The notes under the pieces: model-generated
Seen by the model: only the letters and a program-made list of their open reading frames with translations
What the model was told of the DNA's origin: nothing
The model's database searches: none
Translations under genes and position numbers: made by a program
Part shown: positions 15,594 to 23,706 of the stretch, one piece after another
Position numbering within the stretch: the first letter of the stretch is position 1
How the letters are laid out: the number at the start of each line of letters is the position of its first letter
DNA from: Actinacidiphila oryziradicis
GTDB lineage: Bacteria; Actinomycetota; Actinomycetes; Streptomycetales; Streptomycetaceae
Reading direction: 5' to 3'
NCBI RefSeq assembly: GCF_005047355.1
Contig: NZ_SUMC01000074.1
Location: forward strand, 668-36,455
DNA length: 35,788 nucleotides

Positions 15594-15677
15594 ATGCCAG
15601 ACCTACTGTTCATCGTCGTCATCGTCGCGGTCTTCACCGTGCTCGGCCTGATCGCCAAGGGGGTCGAGCGGCTGTGA
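15594..15677 (+). CDS. 27-residue membrane peptide preceding kdpF
   Basis: From the ATG at 15594 it reads MPDLLFIVVIVAVFTVLGLI and ends AKGVERL. It is one hydrophobic helix with a positive C-terminal end. Its TGA overlaps the GTG of kdpF (GTGA at 15674-15677), so the two are probably translationally coupled. The coupled position before KdpF suggests an additional small subunit or regulator of the pump, or a leader peptide. It is shorter than usual annotation cut-offs, and function is not established from the sequence. Confidence 0.6.
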   Translation: MPDLLFIVVIVAVFTVLGLIAKGVERL

Positions 15678-15763
15678 GTATCGAGAACGTCGTCGGACTC
15701 GTCGTTGCCGTCTGCCTGCTCGGTTACCTGGTGCTGGCCCTGATCTTCCCGGAGAAGTTCTAG
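15674..15763 (+). CDS. kdpF: KdpF, small subunit of the K+-ATPase
   Basis: 29 residues from GTG at 15674: MSIENVVGLVVAVCLLGYLV then LALIFPEKF. This is the typical single-helix KdpF with the terminal FPE-F signature. The stop overlaps the kdpA GTG by one base (TAGTG). KdpF stabilises the KdpABC complex in the membrane. Because kdpA is broken immediately downstream, the gene has no intact local partners. Confidence 0.9.
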   Translation: MSIENVVGLVVAVCLLGYLVLALIFPEKF

Positions 15764-15972
15764 TGAACGACACTCTCGCGGGCTGGCTGCAGATCCTCGC
15801 GCTCATCGGCGCGCTGGCCCTGTCGTACCGGCCTCTGGGCGACTACATGGCCCACATCCTCACCACCCCCAAGCACCTGCGCGCCGAAGCAATCGTCTAC
15901 AAGCTCGGCGTGCTGGCCTTCTCCGCCGTCTCCGTGCGGCGAACACCGCGGTCAGCCACAGCCAGACGGTGA
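15763..15972 (+). pseudogene. kdpA: kdpA, 5' remnant
   Basis: The start encodes MNDTLAGWLQILALIGALAL, SYRPLGDYMAHILTTPKHLR and AEAIVYKLGV, the typical KdpA N-terminus with the first transmembrane helix. LAFSAVSV then follows directly; intact KdpA proteins have about 14-16 more residues between these blocks, so there is a small in-frame deletion. After this the reading frame is lost and a stop follows at 15972. Full-length KdpA has about 550 residues, so over 85% is missing. It is the left side of a large deletion whose right side is the kdpE tail at 15971-16069. Confidence 0.85.
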
Positions 15973-16069
15973 TCACATCGCCGGCCTGCGCCAAAAGCTC
16001 GAACCGGACCCGACACACCCGCGCCACCTGATCACCGAACCCGGCATCGGCTACCGCTTCGAGCCGTGA
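15971..16069 (+). pseudogene. kdpE: kdpE, 3' remnant (second copy)
   Basis: In the frame ending with TGA at 16067-16069 the sequence reads IAGLRQKLEPDPTHPRHLIT and EPGIGYRFEP, the recognition-helix end and beta-hairpin of an OmpR-type winged helix, as in KdpE. It has no start codon. Joined to kdpA' it implies loss of most of kdpA, all of kdpB, kdpC and kdpD, and most of kdpE from an ancestral kdpFABCDE operon. It differs in sequence from the tail of the 11653 copy (EPGLGYRFDP), so it is a separate allele. Confidence 0.8.
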
Positions 16070-16216
16070 ACGTACGCACCGGTTGTGCGGATCACCTCAC
16101 GGCCCGCACCACCGCCGCGCTATGCGGTGCCCGCGTTCCGAGCCTTAACGATTTCCTCATCGGGGCGGGAACTCTTGTCAAGTCCTTGACGCTCCCTAAC
16201 GGCGGGGCCGGTCACA

Positions 16217-16549
16217 CTAACCGGACAGCCCACGCACCACCTGTTCCGCGAGGTGGCTGGCGTGACGGCGGGCGATCAGGTCGCGGTGCCAGCGCAGGAG
16301 CGTGTCCGGCCGCACCAGCAACCGTATCCGGCGCAGCACTTGCGTTGGTAGCTGGTGCAGCAGCGCCGCGAGGAACGCCCGATCGGCCGGTGTGAAGCGC
16401 ACTCGCTGCCCGTTCAGCTGCCGTTCGAGCACCGTGATCTGATGGCGTAGAGCGAGGATCTCCACGTCCTTGTCCCGGTCACTCATCGGCAGCAGTCGCA
16501 GCATCGAGAACACGTTAGACACACCCAGATGTGCCAGTCTCAGCAGCAC
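16217..16549 (-). pseudogene. integrase-core (IS3/IS481-like) transposase, N-terminal fragment
   Basis: About 110 residues with the N-terminal block common in actinobacterial integrase-type transposases: MSDRDKDVEILALRHQITVL, RFTPADRAFLAALL, LLVRPDTLLRWHRDLIARRH. The catalytic core (another 250 residues or so) is absent and the frame stops at 16217. Upstream of it 16070-16216 holds nothing I can recognise. Confidence 0.7.
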
Positions 16550-16860
16550 GACCGATCATCATGCCGGGATGATCGTCATCCCTGCCAGAGTGCCCACTCG
16601 TCCCCGTCGCCCGACATCACGGATATCACCGCACACCGGCTCCGACTAGGGCGGATGAGGCTATCGGCAAGGGCAAGGTCGATACCAACGTACTGATGCC
16701 AGTAGCTCGCGTTCTGCGGCGGGGCGTTTGCCTTCGTCGGGCAGACGCCGATGGTCCACATCCTGTATTTGCCACACAGGGGACAGAAGGGGCCCCTGGC
16801 CAGCGGTGACGCCGGCCAGGGGCCCCTTGACGCGATCAGGCTATGCCAGTCGGCCCAATG
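16550..16860. other. gene-free stretch ending in a strong terminator
   Basis: About 310 bp with no supported coding region. The frames present lack family motifs. The only clear feature is the hairpin at 16787-16828. Confidence 0.5.
16787..16828 (-). terminator. perfect 15-bp stem terminator after the phosphoesterase operon
   Basis: AAGGGGCCCCTGGCC (16787-16801) and GGCCAGGGGCCCCTT (16814-16828) pair perfectly around a 12-nt loop, 33 nt beyond the stop of the minus-strand gene at 16861. It would end the three-gene ABC/phosphoesterase transcript. Confidence 0.8.
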
Positions 16861-19617
16861 TCAGCCGTCGTTCTCCGACGACGGGATGTAGGCGCCGGGC
16901 ACGTCGTTCGGCGCGTAGATCTTGGTGTCACCGGGGTACGGCTTGGTCCAGTTGTTCGTCTCGTACCACGTGAAGCGGTTCATCTGCTCCGGGTTGGCGT
17001 AGTCCGGCACCGCGTTGGGTCCGGTCAGCCGCTGGTGCGACTGCCAGGTCTTCCACTGCGCCGCGACGTTCTTCTCGGACGCCGGCACCGATACGGACGT
17101 CGGCACGGGCGCCGCCTTCGGGTCCTGCGCCGCCGGGGTGTCCGAGCCACAGGAAGGCTGGGTGCTCAGGCCGAGGGTCAGCGAAGTCCGGTTGGGCACC
17201 GCGTTGAACGGCGCGTTGTTCGGCTTCTGGGTGAACGCCCCGTACATCGGAGTGGCCGCGCTGTCCATCTGGTTCATCGGGTGGATCCCGAGTATCTGCT
17301 CGATGGTGCGGACCATCGTGATCTGCGAGTAGTAGTGGTTGTCGACGGTGCCGTGCTGGGCATAGGGGCTGATGACCTGGACCGGGGCGCGGTGGCCGTC
17401 GACGTGGTCGAGGCCGGCCTGGGAGTCATCCTCGACGACGAAGATCGCCGAGTCCTTCCAGTACTTGCTGTGCGAGATGGTGTCGACCATCTTGCCGACC
17501 GCGAGGTCGTTGTCCGCTACCTGGGCGGTGGGGCTCGTCGACCCACCGGTGTGGTCGTTGGAGAGCCAGAACATGTTCAGGTTCGCAGGACCGTTCTTCT
17601 GGAAGTCCTGCTGCCAGATCTGCTCCTTGTAGATGTCCGGGACGCTGGTGTCGAACAGCGGGAAGCCGGGCACCGACACGTCGTTGAGCGACGGGATCGC
17701 CGAGCCCGTTTGAATGGGGTAGGCGGTCTTCTGCCCGGTCGCCTGCATGTTCTTGGTGTCGCAGTACAGGTTCTGCCAGGTCGCGCCGGACGGCTTGCTC
17801 TCGAGCGACTGGAACTCGCCGAAGTCCTTGACGGACTTCCCGGCCGCCTGCGCACCGGTCCAGATGAAGCCGGACTTCTGGTGGCCGAGAACGTCGTTCT
17901 CGGTGTCGTAGCTGCGCGTGTACTCACCGGCCGAGGACTCGGTGTACTCCGGGTCGTCGGACTGCATCAGCCAGTTGTGACCCTCGGCGGAGTTCGTGCC
18001 GACGTCGTAGAAGTTGTCGTACAGCCCGAACTGCGAAGCCATCGCGTGCTGGTTCGGCGTCACGTTCTCGCCGAACTGCGTCAGCGCCGAGTCGCCGTTG
18101 CCCTGCGGCATGTCGCCCAAGACCTGGTCGTAGGTCCGGTTCTCCTTGACGATCAGGAAGACGTGCTTGATGGTCGAGGGGGCGCCGATCTGGGTCGGGA
18201 CCGGCACCGCCTTGGCCTTGCTGCCGTTGGCCAGCTTGACCGAGTTGTTGGTCCAGCCGTTCTGCTTGAAGACCTTGGCCGTCTCGGACTTGATGGTCCT
18301 GTCGTCCGGCAGCGTGAACTGCGTCAGGCTCGACGTCGTGTCGTGGGTGCCGTGCGCGCCGCTGGTGGCGTCGGGGCGGAGGGCGTCGACACCACGGGTG
18401 TTGGAGACGACCACGGTCTTGCCGACGGTGGTGATCTCCGAGGGGAAGTAGTCGGTCGGGAGCAGGCCGACGTACTGGGCCGGCTGCTGCGCGGAGGTGT
18501 ACCGGTAGACGGCGACCGCGTTGGCGCGGCTCAGCGTCACCAGCAGGTGACCGTCGTCGGTGAGCGTCACGGCGTTGGGCTCGTAGCCGACCGACGCCTC
18601 CGGCCACGGCTGGGTGGAGACGGTCTGAACGACCTTGTCCTTGCGACTGTCGATGACCGACACGTTGTTGTCGGCGGTGTTGGTGACGAACACCGTGCCG
18701 TTCTTGGCGTACACCGCGGTCGGGTGCAGACCGACGTTGATGGTCCCGACGGCCGCGGACGAGTCCGCGAGGTTGATGACGCTGACCGTGCCGGTGGTGC
18801 TGGCGCCGGTCTTCGGGTTGGCCGGCACGTCGGTGCCGTAGGAGTTGATGGTGGTGTCGCCGGCCTTCGCCGGACGTCCGCCCTCGTTGCTGACGTAGAG
18901 CTTGTTGCCGACCATGGCGATGCCACGGGGGGCGGTGCCCACGGTCCAGCTCTGCTTGATGGTGCCGGTCACCGCGTCGATGGCCACGACCTTGTTCTGG
19001 CCGTTGACCGCGGAGTACACGGTGGAGCCGTCGGCCGAGAACACCGCCGCGCCCACCAGCGCCTGCTTGGAACCGTCCGCCGGGATGTTGACGGCCGTCG
19101 GGTTGGAGAGGGTGCCGTCCGCGTTCACGGTGAACTTGGTGTAGCCGTTGGCCTGGCCCAGCCACAGCTGCTTGCCGTCGGGCGAGTACGTCGGGCCCTC
19201 CTGGCCGACGGCGCTGCTGCTGATGCGCAGGTTGTCCGCCGCGTTGGTGCCGACCTTCTGCTTCACCTGCCCGGTCTTGAGGTCCATGACGACCAGCGCC
19301 GCGTCACCGTCGGCGACCGCGGCCGCGAGAGTGCTGCCATCCGGGCTGACCGTGGACGACATGATCTTGCCGTCGTTGATGACGGTGCGGCTGCCGTACG
19401 GGTCGATGTACTGGTCGGAGGAGATGACCTGGCCATTGGCGGTGGTCTGGCCGACCTGCTGGGTGCCGAACTGGTTTGTCTGGGCAACAGCGGTGCCCGT
19501 GACGGCGAGGACGACAGCGATGCCCGCCGTCACCAGAGAGGTCCGGCGGCCGACGCGTCTACCCAAAAGGCTGATCTGCGCCTTCTCGTCAATCCGACGC
19601 TGCCGTATTACCTGCAT
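16861..19617 (-). CDS. secreted YncE-type beta-propeller / phosphoesterase fusion protein
   Basis: 918 residues from the ATG at 19617, preceded by AAGGGA 8 nt upstream. A signal peptide or anchor (VTAGIAVVLAVTGTAVA) lies near residues 29-46. Residues about 60-440 contain repeated blade motifs such as VSPDGSTLAAAVADGD, VGNKLYVSNEGG and GTVFVTNTADNNVSVIDSRK. About 480-850 is a phosphoesterase (PF04185-like): KHVFLIVKENRTYDQVLGDM, NFYDVGTNSAEGHNW, FVVEDDSQAGLDHVDGHRAP and VISPYA. This family hydrolyses phosphate mono- or diesters outside the cell; the substrate is unknown. It is the last gene of an operon with an ABC permease (5-nt gap) and ATPase. Confidence 0.9.
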   Translation of the reverse strand: MQVIRQRRIDEKAQISLLGRRVGRRTSLVTAGIAVVLAVTGTAVAQTNQFGTQQVGQTTANGQVISSDQYIDPYGSRTVINDGKIMSSTVSPDGSTLAAAVADGDAALVVMDLKTGQVKQKVGTNAADNLRISSSAVGQEGPTYSPDGKQLWLGQANGYTKFTVNADGTLSNPTAVNIPADGSKQALVGAAVFSADGSTVYSAVNGQNKVVAIDAVTGTIKQSWTVGTAPRGIAMVGNKLYVSNEGGRPAKAGDTTINSYGTDVPANPKTGASTTGTVSVINLADSSAAVGTINVGLHPTAVYAKNGTVFVTNTADNNVSVIDSRKDKVVQTVSTQPWPEASVGYEPNAVTLTDDGHLLVTLSRANAVAVYRYTSAQQPAQYVGLLPTDYFPSEITTVGKTVVVSNTRGVDALRPDATSGAHGTHDTTSSLTQFTLPDDRTIKSETAKVFKQNGWTNNSVKLANGSKAKAVPVPTQIGAPSTIKHVFLIVKENRTYDQVLGDMPQGNGDSALTQFGENVTPNQHAMASQFGLYDNFYDVGTNSAEGHNWLMQSDDPEYTESSAGEYTRSYDTENDVLGHQKSGFIWTGAQAAGKSVKDFGEFQSLESKPSGATWQNLYCDTKNMQATGQKTAYPIQTGSAIPSLNDVSVPGFPLFDTSVPDIYKEQIWQQDFQKNGPANLNMFWLSNDHTGGSTSPTAQVADNDLAVGKMVDTISHSKYWKDSAIFVVEDDSQAGLDHVDGHRAPVQVISPYAQHGTVDNHYYSQITMVRTIEQILGIHPMNQMDSAATPMYGAFTQKPNNAPFNAVPNRTSLTLGLSTQPSCGSDTPAAQDPKAAPVPTSVSVPASEKNVAAQWKTWQSHQRLTGPNAVPDYANPEQMNRFTWYETNNWTKPYPGDTKIYAPNDVPGAYIPSSENDG

Positions 19618-19622
19618 TGAAG

Positions 19623-20987
19623 TTATCCCTTCGGGGTGGTGTGAAGCAGTTCGACGTTGCCGTCGAACTGCCAAAGCGGGTTCGGTGCGTCCCCGGCCGG
19701 GGTCCGCACCAGGAAGAAGCCGTTCACTTCCTTCGGTCCGTCGCCATCGGCGATGAACCGCCCGTTCGCGGTGACGTCGAGTTGGTAAATGGCCGTCCCT
19801 GTGACCTGGATGCCGGGGAGATGCCAGGAGACGACGCAGCGCCAGTCGTTACCCGCCCCCTGGGGGGCGACATGGCCGCCGCTCTTGTTGCAGGCGGCCG
19901 TGGCCCGCAGTTGCGCCTCCGTGACCGCGGGGCGGTTGAGCTGCTGGGTCTGCATGCGGTAGAGGTGGGCGAAGGCCGTGGCGACCGACCGCTGGACCTT
20001 GCCCTGGTCGATCCCGGAGCCCATGGACGGGGTCGCCACACCGACGACCGCGACCGTCACGCCGACCAGTGCGACGAGCGGCAGGAGTCCGGTGGTGATC
20101 GCGCGGCGCCCGGAGTTGTCGTACGTCAGGTTGGTGAAGTCGCGCCGCAGGAACAGCAGATACGCCAGCGCTGTCGCGGTCACAGCCCACACCAGACTGA
20201 CCGCGATGCCGATCAGGAGCGGGCCGATCTGTTCCGGGCTGGTGAACAGACCGTTCCAGGCGATGAAGGCGTAGCCGGGCAGGGCGAGGCGGACGGCGAC
20301 GGGCAGCGGCAGCATCTGGGTGAGCTGCATCGCGAGCGCGACGAGCGTGGGCAGCAGCAGCCCCATCGGGGATCGTCCCAGCGCGACCGACCCGAGCAGC
20401 CCGATCGCGGCGAGGGCCAGGGTCGGGGCGAGGACGCAGACCCAGGCCAGCAGGACCTTGAAGGCGGCGTCCCCCGGCGCCAGCAGGTGGCCGTCGAGGC
20501 CGACCAGCGGATGGTTGCCGACCGCCACGACCCCGCCGACCGCGCTGGATGCGGGCAATCCCGCCACCATCAGCAGGATGACGGTGAGGCTGGCCAGTGC
20601 CTTCGCTGCGAAGATCCGCTGGGGCGACCGGACCGCCACGAGCAGGTGGCGCCAGGTGCCGAGCCGGTCCTCGGCGGCGAACACGTCGCCGGCGACCAGC
20701 GAGGTCAGCAGCGGGAGCGCCCAGGTGCCCGCGAAGCCGAGCACCACCAGCGGTCCGGCCCACCCCGTGGCGTGCATCCAGCGACCGAAGAGGGTGTCGG
20801 AGGGGAGCGTGCTCTGTAGGCTCACCGCGGCGACGAAGAGCGCCGGCGCGATCCAGCAGGCGAGAACCAGCAAGCGGATCCGCCATTGCGAGACCAGCTT
20901 GACCAACTCGAAGCGGTAGCCGCGCGCCACCGAGACGCGGCGGGTACTGACTGCGTTGTCATCGGCGATGGTCGCGGTCGCGGTCAT
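19623..20987 (-). CDS. ABC transporter permease with C-terminal extracytoplasmic domain
   Basis: 454 residues from the ATG at 20987, which overlaps the ATPase stop as ATGA and has AGGAGG upstream. After about 35 cytoplasmic residues, six or so hydrophobic segments follow up to residue 310 (for example LLVLACWIAPALFVAAVSL and VTATALAYLLFLRR). Another helix lies near LLPLVALVGVTVAVVGVA. The last 125 residues are soluble and probably outside, with a cysteine pair (AACNKSGG and DWRCVVSW) that could form a disulfide. The layout is an ABC-2-like exporter. The gene ends 5 nt before the secreted phosphoesterase, whose Shine-Dalgarno lies in its last codons. Confidence 0.8.
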   Translation of the reverse strand: MTATATIADDNAVSTRRVSVARGYRFELVKLVSQWRIRLLVLACWIAPALFVAAVSLQSTLPSDTLFGRWMHATGWAGPLVVLGFAGTWALPLLTSLVAGDVFAAEDRLGTWRHLLVAVRSPQRIFAAKALASLTVILLMVAGLPASSAVGGVVAVGNHPLVGLDGHLLAPGDAAFKVLLAWVCVLAPTLALAAIGLLGSVALGRSPMGLLLPTLVALAMQLTQMLPLPVAVRLALPGYAFIAWNGLFTSPEQIGPLLIGIAVSLVWAVTATALAYLLFLRRDFTNLTYDNSGRRAITTGLLPLVALVGVTVAVVGVATPSMGSGIDQGKVQRSVATAFAHLYRMQTQQLNRPAVTEAQLRATAACNKSGGHVAPQGAGNDWRCVVSWHLPGIQVTGTAIYQLDVTANGRFIADGDGPKEVNGFFLVRTPAGDAPNPLWQFDGNVELLHTTPKG

Positions 20988-21925
20988 CGGCTTGCCTCCT
21001 GCTGCTCGGTGAGGGCGAGGAACGCGGCCTCGAGCGGCGACACCACGGGTGCGAGCTCGCGCACCGCGATGCCCGCGTGCACGAGCCGCACCACCAGTTC
21101 TTCGAGGGCGGGCACCAGCGCGCGCACGACGAGCACCTCGGCGCCGTGCCATGCCCCGGCGTCGTCGACGACGCCGATCCCGGCCGTGTCGACAGCCAGC
21201 CGGCGGGCGGCCTGCGGGTCGGAGGTGAGCAGCCGGTAGTCGAGTTCACGGTTCTCGGCGGCCAGCTTGCTCAGCGGGCCGGAGAAGACGACCCGTCCGG
21301 TGGCGACGATGGTGACCTCGGAGCACAGTGCCTCAAGGTCGTCCATGCGGTGGCTCGAGAGCACGACGCTGGTTCCGTCCGCCGCGAGCCGGGTGAGGAC
21401 ACCGTGGACGTGTTTTTTCCCGGCCGGGTCGAGACCGTTGGAAGGTTCGTCGAGCACGAGCAGCCGGGGCTTGGTGAGCAAGGCGGCGGCGAGCCCGAGC
21501 CGCTGACGCATGCCGAGGGAGAAGCCGCGGGCCCGGTCGTCGGCGACATCGGTGAGCCCGACCTGGTCGAGCACGTCGTCGATCCCCATTGTCCGCGCGT
21601 CGCGGCCGCGGAGAGCGGCCAGCGCGGCGAGGTTCTGCCTGGCGGTGAGCGAGGGGTAGAGACCGGGCCCGTCCACGAAGCCGGCGACACCGTCGGGAGC
21701 GGCTAGCGCCCGCCCGACCGGCGTACCCAGGATCTCGAGGCGGCCGCTGTCGGCGACGGCCAGGCCCAGCAGGAGGCCGAGCAACGTCGTCTTGCCGGCG
21801 CCGTTCGGTCCGACCAAGCCGTGGATCTGCCCCTGCGCCACATCCAGATCGATGCCGTCGAGTGCGACGACGTCGCCGAAACACTTGGTGATCCCGCGAG
21901 CCCGGACTGCGAGGAGTGTGTCCAT
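20984..21925 (-). CDS. ABC transporter ATP-binding protein
   Basis: 313 residues from the ATG at 21925, preceded by GAAGGGA. It has Walker A GPNGAGKTT, Q-loop region VDGPGLYPSLTARQN, signature FSLGMRQRLGLAAALL, Walker B LLVLDEPSNGLDP and the H-loop SSH, in the order of ABC-2/antibiotic-type exporters. A C-terminal domain of about 90 residues follows, as in DrrA-type proteins. First gene of a three-gene operon with overlapping starts. A perfect inverted repeat TTGAACGTT flanks its probable promoter, suggesting control by a dedicated regulator not encoded nearby. Confidence 0.92.
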   Translation of the reverse strand: MDTLLAVRARGITKCFGDVVALDGIDLDVAQGQIHGLVGPNGAGKTTLLGLLLGLAVADSGRLEILGTPVGRALAAPDGVAGFVDGPGLYPSLTARQNLAALAALRGRDARTMGIDDVLDQVGLTDVADDRARGFSLGMRQRLGLAAALLTKPRLLVLDEPSNGLDPAGKKHVHGVLTRLAADGTSVVLSSHRMDDLEALCSEVTIVATGRVVFSGPLSKLAAENRELDYRLLTSDPQAARRLAVDTAGIGVVDDAGAWHGAEVLVVRALVPALEELVVRLVHAGIAVRELAPVVSPLEAAFLALTEQQEASR

Positions 21926-22250
21926 GAGTCCCTTCTTTCGATCAACGTTCAAGGACCATAAGGACTGCACAGAATGCAGACAGGGACAGCCAGTTGAACG
22001 TTCGTGGAACGGGAGACGACCTGCATCCGCTGCACAAATGGGCGGTCAATAACCGTCAATATTTCGACCAACACCTTTTCAATAGCCGGATCGCGTAGCC
22101 CACCGGGCCATCAGACACTTGCGATCGCGAACGTCGCCGTCGGCTGGATCGTGATCACGACAAGGCGTCGACACGTCCGTGTGCACGGAGTAGCCAGCAT
22201 CGAGCCAGACTTGGGCAACGCCTGGACGCACCGAGTCCGTACGAAGCACC
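21926..22250. other. upstream region of the ABC operon, locally A/T-richer
   Basis: About 325 bp without a supported gene. 22035-22085 is noticeably A/T-rich for this window (runs such as GTCAATATTTCG). The promoter-proximal part holds the inverted TTGAACGTT sites. Confidence 0.5.
21944..22002. promoter_or_regulatory. inverted 9-bp repeat around the ABC operon promoter
   Basis: AACGTTCAA at 21944-21952 and TTGAACGTT at 21994-22002 form a perfect 9-bp inverted repeat with centres 50 bp apart. A weak minus-strand -10 (TATGGT, 21960-21955) lies between them. The distal copy extends as TTGAACGTTCGT, itself close to the palindrome TTGAACGTTCAA. Likely a paired operator. Confidence 0.5.
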
Positions 22251-22418
22251 GTGGCCCTCAATTTGGTGCACTACCAGCACGAAGCACGCACCCGCAGCGC
22301 GCTGTGTGGGCGCTGCAACAGCGTCGAAGGGAGCAATGCTCAGTACCTGTGGATCAGCCCCGGGATGGCGTGCGAAGGGCGTACCTTCCCGATTGATCCT
22401 GTGATGGTCACCGAGTAA
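22251..22418 (+). CDS. possible 55-residue Cys-containing protein or relic
   Basis: A short frame from GTG at 22251 to TAA at 22416-22418 reads MALNLVHYQHEARTRSALCG, then RCNSVEGSNAQYLWISPGMA and CEGRTFPIDPVMVTE. It has a CxxC (CGRC) and a third cysteine and looks protein-like rather than a shadow. There is no convincing ribosome-binding site. It could be the truncated end of a larger gene cut by IS insertion. I do not recognise the family. Confidence 0.3.
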   Translation: MALNLVHYQHEARTRSALCGRCNSVEGSNAQYLWISPGMACEGRTFPIDPVMVTE

Positions 22419-22420
22419 GG

Positions 22421-22439
22421 CCGGCGTTACGAGCGCCGG
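22421..22439 (+). promoter_or_regulatory. small hairpin before the IS256 transposase
   Basis: CCGGCG (22421-22426) and CGCCGG (22434-22439) flank a 7-nt loop, 17 nt before the transposase GTG. It could limit transposase translation or be part of the element's left end. Weak evidence. Confidence 0.25.
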
Positions 22440-22455
22440 TCGGGAAGGCACGCCC

Positions 22456-23706
22456 GTGCTCACCGTAGTGAATGACGACGCCTCCACGCGAGACGGCTCC
22501 CTGATCGACGAGATCGTCCGAGAGGGAGCACGCCGCATGCTCGCCGCCGCGCTTGAGGCCGAAGTTGACGCCTACATAGCCGAGTTGGCCGAGGAGCGCG
22601 ACGAGAGGGGACGCCGCCTGGTCGTCCGCAACGGCCACCACCAGCCCCGGAAGGTCACCACCTCGGCCGGGTCGGTCGAGGTCCGGGCACCGCGCGTCAA
22701 TGACAAGCGGGTGGACGAGACCACCGGCGAGCGCCGCCGGTTCTCCTCGGCGATCCTGCCGCCGTGGTGCCGCAAGTCCCCGAAGATCGCCGAGGTCCTG
22801 CCCCTGCTCTACCTCCACGGCCTGTCCACAGGCGACTTCGTCCCCGCGCTGGAGCAGTTCCTCGGCAGCTCGGCCGGTCTCTCCCCGGCCACGGTCACCC
22901 GGCTGACCGCCCAGTGGCAGGCCGACCACGCTGCATTCCAGGACCGCGACCTGTCCCAGACGGACTACGTCTACATCTGGGTCGACGGCATCCACCTGCG
23001 TATCCGCCTGGACCAGGCCAAAGCCGCCGTTTTGGTCGTGATCGGCGTGCGCGTGGACGGCACCAAAGAGCTGGTGGCCATGGCCGACGGCTACCGCGAA
23101 TCGTCCGAGGCCTGGGCCGGGCTGCTGCGCGACTGCGCCCGCCGGGGCATGCGCGCCCCGGTCCTGGCGGTGGGCGACGGCGCACTCGGCTTCTGGAAGG
23201 CCCTGCACCAGGTCTTCCCCGAAACGCGCGAACAAAGGTGTTGGGTCCACAAAACCGCCAACGTGATCGACTCCATGCCCAAGTCCGCGCAGCCTGCGGC
23301 GAAGAAGGCCCTGCAGGACATCTACGACGCCGAGGACCGCGAATACGCCGAGCAGGCGGTCAAGACCTTCGCGAAGCTCTACCAGGCGAAGTTCCCCAAG
23401 GCCGTCGCGAAGGTCACCGACGACCAGGACGAACTGCTGGCCTTCTACGACTACCCTGCCGAGCACTGGATCCACCTGCGCACCACCAATCCCATCGAGT
23501 CGACCTTCGCCACCGTCCGCCTTCGGACCAAGGTCACCAAGGGCGCCGGCTCCCGCGCCGCCGGGCTGGCGATGGTGTTCAAGCTCGTCGAGTCCGCCCA
23601 GGCCCGCTGGCGGGCCGTCAACGGGGCCCACCTCGTCGCCCTCGTCCGCGACGGAGCCCGCTTCGAACGCGGGCTGCTGGTCGAGCGTCAGGACGAAGCG
23701 GCGTGA
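22456..23706 (+). CDS. IS256-family transposase, apparently full length
   Basis: 416 residues from GTG at 22456, normal length for the family. The DDE triad is visible: Asp177 in YIWVDGIHLRIR, Asp241 in VGDGALGFWKAL and Glu348 in TTNPIESTFATVRLRT. The Cys-(2)-H pattern QRCWVHKTANV between the second Asp and the Glu is typical of IS256. The mutase-type N-terminal domain reads RMLAAALEAEVDAYI. No frameshift is seen, so it could be active. The stop overlaps the start of a second ORF by GTGA. I could not find matching terminal inverted repeats on both sides, so element ends remain open. Confidence 0.92.
   Translation: MLTVVNDDASTRDGSLIDEIVREGARRMLAAALEAEVDAYIAELAEERDERGRRLVVRNGHHQPRKVTTSAGSVEVRAPRVNDKRVDETTGERRRFSSAILPPWCRKSPKIAEVLPLLYLHGLSTGDFVPALEQFLGSSAGLSPATVTRLTAQWQADHAAFQDRDLSQTDYVYIWVDGIHLRIRLDQAKAAVLVVIGVRVDGTKELVAMADGYRESSEAWAGLLRDCARRGMRAPVLAVGDGALGFWKALHQVFPETREQRCWVHKTANVIDSMPKSAQPAAKKALQDIYDAEDREYAEQAVKTFAKLYQAKFPKAVAKVTDDQDELLAFYDYPAEHWIHLRTTNPIESTFATVRLRTKVTKGAGSRAAGLAMVFKLVESAQARWRAVNGAHLVALVRDGARFERGLLVERQDEAA

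Noticed and set aside
16146..16200. Further GTCA/TGAC repeat box after the second kdpE relic
   Set aside because: TGAC 16187 and TAAC 16197 are 10 bp apart and the other half-sites are out of phase, so it does not match the 11-21-11 geometry.
16843..19620. Very long plus-strand open frame opposite the phosphoesterase gene
   Set aside because: It is the reverse-complement shadow of a high-GC gene: Val/Arg/Gly-rich, no domains, while the minus strand has clear signal peptide, propeller and phosphoesterase motifs.
22079..22261. Minus-strand 60-residue frame with a protein-like stretch (QVWLDAGYSVHTDV)
   Set aside because: No family recognised, no ribosome-binding site, and it overlaps a better short plus-strand frame.
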